From the NCBI GenBank assembly GCA_002315825.1, contig DCIC01000101.1, forward strand, positions 5,877 to 18,394: DNA of 12,518 nt. Direction: 5' to 3'. Below are positions 7,039 through 12,518 of the stretch, piece by piece (the first letter of the stretch is position 1; every line of letters begins with the position of its first letter). This DNA comes from Bacteroidales bacterium UBA1736. GTDB lineage: Bacteria > Bacteroidota > Bacteroidia > Bacteroidales > UBA932. The position numbers were made by a program, and so were the translations under genes. The notes under the pieces were generated by a model. The model ran no database searches. It saw nothing but the letters and a program-made list of their open reading frames with translations, and was not told where the DNA came from.

Positions 7039-8331
7039 CTACAACTCGGGGATCACTTTCTCCATCTGAATGCCGCGGGATCCTTTGACGAGGATGGAAT
7101 GATCCCTGACCGGATTCTGTCGTAAAAAGTCAGACAGCGAGGCCGAATCCGGAAACGTCTTGAATGAAGCGCCGGTCGATGCCACCGCGCCGGTGAATTC
7201 TTCTCCGACAAGATATGCATCAAGTCCATTCTCCTGAAGACTGCCTACAATGGCGATATGCTCCTTGAGGGAATCTTTACCCAATTCGCGCATATCCCCA
7301 AGAAGGGCAAGTTTATGAGCGGAATCCATTGCCAAAAAGTTGGTGATGGCCGCCGACATACTTGAAGGGTTGGCATTGTAGGCATCCACAATCAGAACAT
7401 TGGACTCGGTTTTTTTCATCTGGGAGCGATTGTTCGACGGCACATATGCCGCAATGGCGCGTACTGCATCCTCGAGAGGGACATTGAAATGTCTTGCGAC
7501 ACAAAGAGCGGCAAGCACATTGGCGGCATTATATGTCCCGACCAATGAAGTCTTGACAGTCATCCCGGCAAGGGATATGCGAAGGAAGGGCTCATCCTCA
7601 GTCAAAGGCAGCACCTTGGCTTCATCGTGCTTCAATCCATAATAAACCCCGGATATTCCCGTCCTGGAGGAAAGCATTTGCATAAGGTCGTCATCATCAG
7701 CATTGACAAATGCAGTGCCCTTGCGCTCCGAAAGGCAGTCGTACAACTGTCCCTTCGCTCTCTTCACTCCGTCAAAACTTCCAAAGCCCAAAAGATGGGC
7801 CTTCCCTACGTTTGTAATGAGTCCGGCATCGGGCTCAAGTATTCTGACAAGATGAAGAATATCATCGGGATGATTTGCACCCATCTCGATTACTGCTATC
7901 TGGGTCTCAGAAGTTATTTTCAAAATACTCAGAGGGACACCTATATCATTATTGAGATTCCCTTCGGTAGCGGTTACTCGATATTTGGCGGACAATGCAG
8001 TGCGGATCAGTTCCTTAGTGGTGGTCTTGCCATTGGTGCCGGTAAGGCCGATAACCGGGATGGACAGGTGGCGGCGGTGACAGTTGGCCAAATCCTGCAA
8101 GGTCCTCAGCGTATCATCCACTTCTATGGCCCCATCTTTTCCCGACGCAGCGCTCCCTCTCTCTATCACCACACAGCCTGCACCATCCTCCAGAGCCTTG
8201 AGTGCGTAGTCATTTCCATCAAAATTCTCTCCCCGGAGAGCAAGAAACATCTCCCCTCCCTTGACGGCCCGGCTGTCGGTGGTAAGGCGGCATCCGCAAG
8301 ACAGCCATCTGGAATATATCTCTTCTATCAT
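7039..8331 (-). CDS. murF: UDP-N-acetylmuramoyl-tripeptide--D-alanyl-D-alanine ligase MurF
   Basis: MurF adds D-Ala-D-Ala to the UDP-MurNAc-tripeptide using ATP, the last cytoplasmic step in building the peptidoglycan stem peptide. The 430-residue protein has the three Mur-ligase domains: an N-terminal UDP-binding part with TDSRAVKGGEMFLAL (18-32), the ATPase domain with P-loop GLTGTNGKTTTKEL (95-108) and AVIEMGANHPDDI, and the C-terminal domain with LLGDMRELG. The motif VDAYNANPSSM in the central part is typical of MurF rather than MurC, MurD or MurE. It is the last gene of the tgt-lpt-dut-murF run; its ATG overlaps the dut stop by four bases. It ends nine bases from the convergent transporter gene and no terminator hairpin fits between them. 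Confidence 0.96.
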   Translation of the reverse strand: MIEEIYSRWLSCGCRLTTDSRAVKGGEMFLALRGENFDGNDYALKALEDGAGCVVIERGSAASGKDGAIEVDDTLRTLQDLANCHRRHLSIPVIGLTGTNGKTTTKELIRTALSAKYRVTATEGNLNNDIGVPLSILKITSETQIAVIEMGANHPDDILHLVRILEPDAGLITNVGKAHLLGFGSFDGVKRAKGQLYDCLSERKGTAFVNADDDDLMQMLSSRTGISGVYYGLKHDEAKVLPLTEDEPFLRISLAGMTVKTSLVGTYNAANVLAALCVARHFNVPLEDAVRAIAAYVPSNNRSQMKKTESNVLIVDAYNANPSSMSAAITNFLAMDSAHKLALLGDMRELGKDSLKEHIAIVGSLQENGLDAYLVGEEFTGAVASTGASFKTFPDSASLSDFLRQNPVRDHSILVKGSRGIQMEKVIPEL

Positions 8332-8765
8332 TTCGTACCGGTTGATCCGAATCCGCCCTCTCCCCTTTCAGTCTCATCGAGAGTGTCCGTGAGGATAAAT
8401 GACGCAACCTCGTGACGGGCAAAGACCATCTGAGCAATCCTCTCGCCCGGGACAATCTCGAATTCCTCGTTTGACAGATTGACAAGTATGACCTTGATCT
8501 CTCCGCGGTAGTCCGCATCTATGGTACCGGGGGTATTGAGAACCGTTATCCCGTGTTTGGCAGCCAGACCGCTGCGAGGACGGACCTGACCCTCATAACC
8601 AGCCGGTATTGCCATAAACAGTCCGGTTGGGACCATAGTACGGCAAAGAGGTTTGAGCACTATGGGAGCTTCAAGGTCAGCGTGAAGATCCACGCCAGCA
8701 GATTGAGGTGTAGCATAAGAGGGAACATCCCAGCGGGACTTGTTGACAATTTTTACTTCTATCAT
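8328..8765 (-). CDS. dut: Deoxyuridine 5'-triphosphate nucleotidohydrolase (dUTPase)
   Basis: The trimeric dUTPase splits dUTP to dUMP and pyrophosphate, keeping uracil out of DNA and feeding dTMP synthesis. The 145-residue length is standard. All five family motifs are present in order: AGVDLHA (23-29), RPRSGLA (62-68), GTIDADYRGEIKV (80-92, with catalytic-site Asp83 and uracil-stacking Tyr86), ERIAQMVF (108-115) and RGEGGFGSTG (134-143, the flexible C-terminal arm). It starts seven bases after the end of the LptF/LptG gene and overlaps murF by four bases, so it is an internal cistron of this operon. Confidence 0.97.
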   Translation of the reverse strand: MIEVKIVNKSRWDVPSYATPQSAGVDLHADLEAPIVLKPLCRTMVPTGLFMAIPAGYEGQVRPRSGLAAKHGITVLNTPGTIDADYRGEIKVILVNLSNEEFEIVPGERIAQMVFARHEVASFILTDTLDETERGEGGFGSTGTK

Positions 8766-8772
8766 AACGGGA

Positions 8773-9861
8773 CTATTTGGGCGCCATTCTGTAAAGGACG
8801 GCCGCGATTATCGTAAACAGCATATTCGGCAGCCATAGTGCCACCGTAGGCGAAAGCGTATCGGTATATACAAACATCTGGCTGAATTTCATAAAGAGGA
8901 TATAGGAGAAACTGAGCGCGATTCCGACCACAATATTCCATCCTATCCCGCCTCTTTTCTTCTTCGAGGAAAGGGCCACGCCCATAATTGTAAGTACAAA
9001 TGCGGAGAAGGGAAGAGAGAAGCGGTTGTTCTTTTCAATCTGAGCATACATCACATTGGCATCCCCTCTCATCTTCTGTGTGGCTATCAGCTCGTTCAAC
9101 TCGCGCTGGGTCAAGGTTTCCACGGTCTCATCATTGCGATAGAAATCTTCTATGGTAAGATTGATGACCGTATCCTTCTGAATACCGCTTGTTATCCTGT
9201 CATCCATCCCATCGACAAATTCGCGGATGAAATATCCGCGTAGGGTCCAGGCGCAAGCCGCAGTATCCCAGGATGCGGATTCACAGGTCATCTTGCTTAC
9301 AAGCCTGTTATCTTTTATCTCCTCCAGAGTCATACGGTAAGCGGTATTGTTCCATCCGCTGAAGGACTCCACATAAACAAACTGCCCCGGAGCAATCTGA
9401 TAATGGATATCTCTTAAGAATTCGCCGTCATCGTCCACATATTCGTTTTCAAATGCTATTCGTGTCTCATTGGCCCGGGGTATCACATACAAGTTGAGTC
9501 CAAGGGATACCAGCGAGATGATAGCAGCGGAGACCATATACGGGACCATCATACGATGGAAGCTCACGCCTCCGGAAAGAATTGCAATGATCTCGGTGTT
9601 GGCCGCCATCTTGGAAGTAAAGAAAATGACAGTGATGAATACGAACAGAGGGCTGAACATATTCATAAAATAAGGCACGAAATTGACATAGTAATCAAAA
9701 ATGATTGCCTTCAATGGGGCCTGATTCGAGATAAAATTGTCAATCTTCTCACTGACGTCAAAGATGATGACAATACCGATAATCAGGAACAGAGCTATGA
9801 AAAAGGTTATCACAAACCTCTTCATAATGTACAAGTCTATTTTCTTCGGTGCCAGTTCCAT
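8773..9861 (-). CDS. LptF/LptG family permease (YjgP/YjgQ), lipopolysaccharide export
   Basis: Inner-membrane component of the LptB2FG transporter, which extracts lipopolysaccharide and feeds it to the LptC-A-D bridge to the outer membrane. With the ATG at 9861 it has 362 residues: three helices (about 14-35, 64-83, 105-127), a periplasmic domain (about 128-280) expected to be the jellyroll that touches LptC, then three more helices (281-299, 305-330, 340-358). I chose this start because it lies five bases after the tgt stop and gives the family N-terminus (MELAPKKIDLYIMKRF). A start at 9909 would add 16 charged residues inside tgt. Whether it is LptF or LptG cannot be settled from the sequence alone, and the partner is not in this window. 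No ATPase is nearby, as is usual because lptB is encoded elsewhere. Confidence 0.9.
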   Translation of the reverse strand: MELAPKKIDLYIMKRFVITFFIALFLIIGIVIIFDVSEKIDNFISNQAPLKAIIFDYYVNFVPYFMNMFSPLFVFITVIFFTSKMAANTEIIAILSGGVSFHRMMVPYMVSAAIISLVSLGLNLYVIPRANETRIAFENEYVDDDGEFLRDIHYQIAPGQFVYVESFSGWNNTAYRMTLEEIKDNRLVSKMTCESASWDTAACAWTLRGYFIREFVDGMDDRITSGIQKDTVINLTIEDFYRNDETVETLTQRELNELIATQKMRGDANVMYAQIEKNNRFSLPFSAFVLTIMGVALSSKKKRGGIGWNIVVGIALSFSYILFMKFSQMFVYTDTLSPTVALWLPNMLFTIIAAVLYRMAPK

Positions 9862-9866
9862 ATCAA

Positions 9867-10997
9867 TTACATTCTTGCGCTCACTCTGCGCACGGCCTCG
9901 TCTTTCCAAGACGCAAAGTCACCGGCCTCGATATGAGCTCGGGCCTGACGGACAAGGTCAAGATAAAAGGCCAGATTATGTTCGGTAGCTATCATTGAGG
10001 CAAACATTTCCTTTGCAATGAAAAGATGTCTTAGATATGCCTTTGTATAGTTATGGTCAACAAAAGAAGTGCCTTCGCTGTCAAGGCAGGAAAAGTCATC
10101 CGCCCATTTTGCATTTCTCATATTCATAACTCCATTCCAGGTAAAGAGCATCCCGTTTCTGGCGTTACGCGTCGGCATCACGCAGTCAAACATATCCACA
10201 CCTCTGGCTATTCCTTCCAGAATATTGGCCGGCGTGCCGACTCCCATCAGGTATCTCGGCCGGTCCTTGGGCATCAGAGGGCAAACCAGCTCAAGCATTT
10301 CATACATCTTTTCAGTCGGTTCCCCCACTGCAAGGCCACCTATGGCATATCCGTCGGCATCATATTTCACTACATTCTCGACCGCCCTTCGACGAAGCTC
10401 GGGATAGACGCAACCTTGGATGATTGGGAAAAAGCATTGGTCATATCCATATAGAGGATCCGTCCGGTGGAAATGCTCCACAAAACGTCCAAGCCATTTT
10501 TCTGTAAGAGAAAGAGATTTCTCGGCATACCTATAATCAGCATCACCGGGACAGCATTCGTCAAGGGCCATCATAATATCCGAGCCAATGATGCGCTGCA
10601 CTTCCACATTGTTTTCCGGAGTGAAGATATGCCTGGACCCGTCGATATGACTCTGGAAGGTACAGCCCTCTTCACTTATCTTTCTTATCTTGGCGAGCGA
10701 GAACACCTGGAATCCACCGCTGTCGGTGAGGATAGGCCTGTCCCAGGACTCGAATTTATGCAGTCCTCCCGCCTTGCGAAGAGTGTCCAATCCCGGGCGC
10801 AGATACAGGTGATAGGTGTTGCCAAGGATAATCTCAGCATCGATATCATCTTTCAAGTCCCTGTGATACACACCCTTGACCGAGCCTACTGTTCCGACAG
10901 GCATAAAGATAGGAGTACTGACAGATCCGTGATCTGTAGTAAACGTACCTGTCCTGGCGGAAGAATGCTGGTCTTTGGTGTGGACTTCGAATCTCAT
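9867..10997 (-). CDS. tgt: tRNA-guanine(34) transglycosylase (queuine/preQ1 insertion)
   Basis: Tgt swaps guanine 34 in the anticodons of Asp, Asn, His and Tyr tRNAs for preQ1, the first tRNA-bound step to queuosine. The 376 residues cover the whole TIM-barrel family. Visible motifs are TDSGGFQVFSL (91-101, Asp92), SHIDGS (116-121), GYAIGGLAVGEP (216-227), YLMGVGTP (249-256) and FDCVMPTRNARNG (270-282, nucleophile Asp271). The zinc site is altered: positions of E. coli Cys302, Cys304 and Cys307 are Gly309, Ser311 and Asp314, while the His ligand remains as His340 in EHNLAFY. First gene of the operon, with a -7 box 18 bases upstream of the ATG, so its leader is very short. Catalytic residues are intact, so I expect an active enzyme. 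Confidence 0.96.
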   Translation of the reverse strand: MRFEVHTKDQHSSARTGTFTTDHGSVSTPIFMPVGTVGSVKGVYHRDLKDDIDAEIILGNTYHLYLRPGLDTLRKAGGLHKFESWDRPILTDSGGFQVFSLAKIRKISEEGCTFQSHIDGSRHIFTPENNVEVQRIIGSDIMMALDECCPGDADYRYAEKSLSLTEKWLGRFVEHFHRTDPLYGYDQCFFPIIQGCVYPELRRRAVENVVKYDADGYAIGGLAVGEPTEKMYEMLELVCPLMPKDRPRYLMGVGTPANILEGIARGVDMFDCVMPTRNARNGMLFTWNGVMNMRNAKWADDFSCLDSEGTSFVDHNYTKAYLRHLFIAKEMFASMIATEHNLAFYLDLVRQARAHIEAGDFASWKDEAVRRVSARM

Positions 10998-11015
10998 TCC
11001 TATAGATTTAACTCA

Positions 11016-11023
11016 CAAATTTA
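11016..11023 (-). promoter_or_regulatory. Promoter -7 box for the tgt-lpt-dut-murF operon
   Basis: TAAATTTG on the minus strand matches the Bacteroides -7 consensus TAnnTTTG, 18 bases before the tgt ATG. There is no clear -33 TTG at the expected spacing. The -33 position falls at about 11043-11046, directly next to the left end of the palindromic element. Confidence 0.6.
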
Positions 11024-11046
11024 CGAAAAATCGCTCAATTTCATTT

Positions 11047-11211
11047 AGAAGTTGTTTTGAAATGGTTGACGAAATTTGTTATAAGAAGATTTTTCTTGGA
11101 TTGTGGTTCCGGAATGAAGGAGCGTAGCCGTAGCTACGTGACTGAATGACGGAATCAGAAGACTGAAAAAGATTCATAACAAACGAGAGCAATTATTTCA
11201 AAACAACTTCT
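11047..11211. repeat. 165-base palindromic element with 17-base inverted ends (MITE-like)
   Basis: AGAAGTTGTTTTGAAAT (11047-11063) and its exact reverse complement (11195-11211) bound a long imperfect palindrome. Further matched arms follow inward: TTTGTTAT (11075-11082) with ATAACAAA (11176-11183), TTTTTC (11090-11095) with GAAAAA (11165-11170), TTCCG (11107-11111) with CGGAA (11150-11154), and a central hairpin CGTAGC-CGTA-GCTACG (11123-11138). It has no coding potential. The form fits a non-autonomous transposon remnant or a REP-like repeat. No clear target duplication is seen at the edges, and copy number cannot be known from one window. It fills most of the tgt-nupG gap. Confidence 0.8.
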
Positions 11212-11219
11212 TATTTTTG
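11212..11219 (+). promoter_or_regulatory. Promoter -7 box for the nucleoside symporter gene
   Basis: TATTTTTG matches the Bacteroides -7 consensus TAnnTTTG and lies 23 bases before the ATG at 11243. It starts at the first base outside the palindrome, so any -33 contact must fall within the right inverted arm. No TTG is seen there. Confidence 0.55.
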
Positions 11220-11242
11220 CGTTTCGAATAAATTTCCCAAAA

Positions 11243-12518
11243 ATGAAGCAGTCACATATCCGCATCCGGCTCACAATAATGAATTTTCTACAATTCGCCA
11301 TCTGGGGAGCATATCTCACATCCATAGGCAGTTATCTCGCCAGAGTGGGTCTGGGGGACAGAATTTGGATGTTTTTCTCCATCCAGGGTGTCGCATCCTT
11401 GTTTATGCCAGCCCTTATGGGTATGATTGCAGACAGATTCCTGCCTGCACAAAAGGCATACTCGCTTTGTCACGGTCTCGGGGCCTTTTTTATGCTGTGT
11501 GCCGGAATATACTGCGCCAGCAGCGGCAATCCTCAATTCGGGCCGCTCTTTACACTATACTCCATAAGCATAGCCTTCTATATGCCTTCCCTGTCTCTTT
11601 CATATTCAGTAGCATACAAAAATCTTGAAGGGACGGGATTGAATCCTGTCTCATCCTTCCCGCCAATACGGGTGTTCGGGACGATCGGTTTTATCGCAAC
11701 TATGCTGCTTACAAACTTCCTGACAGGAAGGGACGGCCTTCAATTCCAGAACTCCTACGAGCAGCTTCTTTTTGCCGGCTGCGTGGAGCTGGCACTGTGT
11801 CTGTATTCGTTGACCCTGCCCGAATGTCCGATTATCCCCGGAACAGGAGAGAAGAAGACATTTGCCCAAGCCAGCGGGCTTGTCGCATTCAAGTTATTCA
11901 AAAGAAAGGAAATGGCTATTTTTTTCCTTTTCAGTGCCCTTCTCGGCGCGGCTCTTCAGATCACGAACGGATATGCCAATACTTTCATCGCTTCTTTCAA
12001 GGCAAATCCGCTTTATCAAGGGACCTGGGGAGCGAACAATGCAAATGCTCTGATCTCAATTTCTCAGATTTCAGAAGCCCTCTGCGTCCTTCTTATTCCG
12101 CTTGCAATGAGGAAAGTCGGAATAAAGGGTGTTATGTTGATTTCGATCACAGCTTGGATACTGCGCTTCGGTCTGTTCGGATTGGGCAATCCCGGCAATG
12201 GTATCTGGATGATTCTTCTCAGTTGTCTTGTGTATGGCGTTGCCTTTGATTTCTTCAATGTTTCCGGATCGCTATATGTCAATACCTGCACGGACAAACA
12301 GATTCAGTCAAGTGCGCAGGGACTGTTTGTATTGATGACAAATGGGATAGGTGCGTCTGTAGGCACCTGGGCTGCAGGCAAGGTGGTAAATCATTTTGTC
12401 TATGATGCTCCCGTACCTTCCTGGTCCGAGGCCTGGTTCTGTTTCACTGCATACGCTGCCTTGACAGGCATATTATTCCTTATCTTCTTCAAGACTCCCT
12501 CCAACGAAGTCCACCAAT
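11243..12518 (+). CDS. nupG: Nucleoside:H+ symporter of the NupG family (3' end cut by window edge)
   Basis: A major-facilitator transporter of the nucleoside:H+ symporter family that takes up nucleosides across the inner membrane with protons. The 425 codons seen compare with 418 residues in E. coli NupG, so only the extreme C-terminus should be missing. Clear NupG signatures run throughout: NFLQFAIWGAYLTSIGSY (14-31), FPPIRVFGTIGFI (139-151), FFLFSALLGAALQITNGYAN (227-246), ISISQISEAL (271-280), AWILRFGLF (304-312) and YGVAFDFFNVSGSLYVN (331-347) followed by SAQGLFVLMTNGIG (357-370). Twelve hydrophobic segments are expected. The ATG at 11243 gives the family N-terminus. It diverges from tgt across the palindromic element and has its own -7 box. 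Exact nucleoside preference cannot be read from the sequence; no nucleoside-degrading gene is visible. Confidence 0.94.
   Translation, partial: MKQSHIRIRLTIMNFLQFAIWGAYLTSIGSYLARVGLGDRIWMFFSIQGVASLFMPALMGMIADRFLPAQKAYSLCHGLGAFFMLCAGIYCASSGNPQFGPLFTLYSISIAFYMPSLSLSYSVAYKNLEGTGLNPVSSFPPIRVFGTIGFIATMLLTNFLTGRDGLQFQNSYEQLLFAGCVELALCLYSLTLPECPIIPGTGEKKTFAQASGLVAFKLFKRKEMAIFFLFSALLGAALQITNGYANTFIASFKANPLYQGTWGANNANALISISQISEALCVLLIPLAMRKVGIKGVMLISITAWILRFGLFGLGNPGNGIWMILLSCLVYGVAFDFFNVSGSLYVNTCTDKQIQSSAQGLFVLMTNGIGASVGTWAAGKVVNHFVYDAPVPSWSEAWFCFTAYAALTGILFLIFFKTPSNEVHQ

Noticed and set aside
7627..8415. Plus-strand open frame of 262 codons opposite murF and dut
   Set aside because: Antisense to two clear enzymes, with no motif and no promoter or start context.
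9862..9909. Longer LptF/LptG start at 9909 inside tgt
   Set aside because: It adds 16 charged residues not typical of the family, and the ATG at 9861 lies right after the tgt stop.
11047..11211. The palindrome as a two-way transcription terminator
   Set aside because: The flanking genes point away from each other, so no transcript ends here, and no T tract follows a tight GC-rich stem.
11797..12249. Alternative plus-strand frame of 150 codons within nupG
   Set aside because: Shifted frame of a clearly conserved transporter; I considered a frameshift in nupG but the NupG frame is continuous from 11243 to the window edge.

Overview
This window comes from a Bacteroidota chromosome, most likely order Bacteroidales. 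The evidence is: promoter boxes matching the Bacteroides -7 consensus TAnnTTTG, start codons mostly without a Shine-Dalgarno sequence, proteins that resemble Bacteroidota homologues, moderate GC in genes and AT-rich gaps. It looks like ordinary core chromosome. I see no rRNA, tRNA, CRISPR array, transposase or phage gene.

Left part (1-5000, minus strand): the first half of a histidine biosynthesis operon, read right to left as hisG, a fused hisD-hisC gene, bifunctional hisB, then hisH, which runs off the left edge. The genes overlap by 1-4 bases, so translation is probably coupled. In front of hisG is a complete attenuation leader: a Bacteroides-type promoter, an 11-residue leader peptide with four consecutive histidines (MHHHHLVILIG), a helix that can form over its stop codon, and an intrinsic terminator ending about 20 bases before hisG. 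The expected logic is that histidine starvation stalls the ribosome on the His codons, frees the antiterminator strand and lets transcription reach hisG.

Middle (5000-7030, plus strand): a divergently transcribed sodium/solute symporter very close to the Vibrio sugar transporter vSGLT, with the galactose- and sodium-site residues conserved. It converges on the next operon with only 9 bases between stop codons.

Right-middle (7039-10997, minus strand): a tight four-gene operon read right to left, tgt (queuine insertion in tRNA), an LptF/LptG permease (lipopolysaccharide export), dut (dUTPase) and murF (peptidoglycan precursor synthesis). It mixes tRNA modification, envelope building and nucleotide hygiene.

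Right edge (11000-12518): a 165-base near-perfect palindrome with 17-base identical inverted ends sits between tgt and a divergent NupG-type nucleoside/proton symporter that runs off the right edge. The -7 boxes of both flanking genes lie just outside its two ends.

The most notable items are the histidine attenuator, the HisD-HisC fusion, the MITE-like palindrome, and the loss of metal-binding cysteines in both Tgt and the HisB phosphatase domain.
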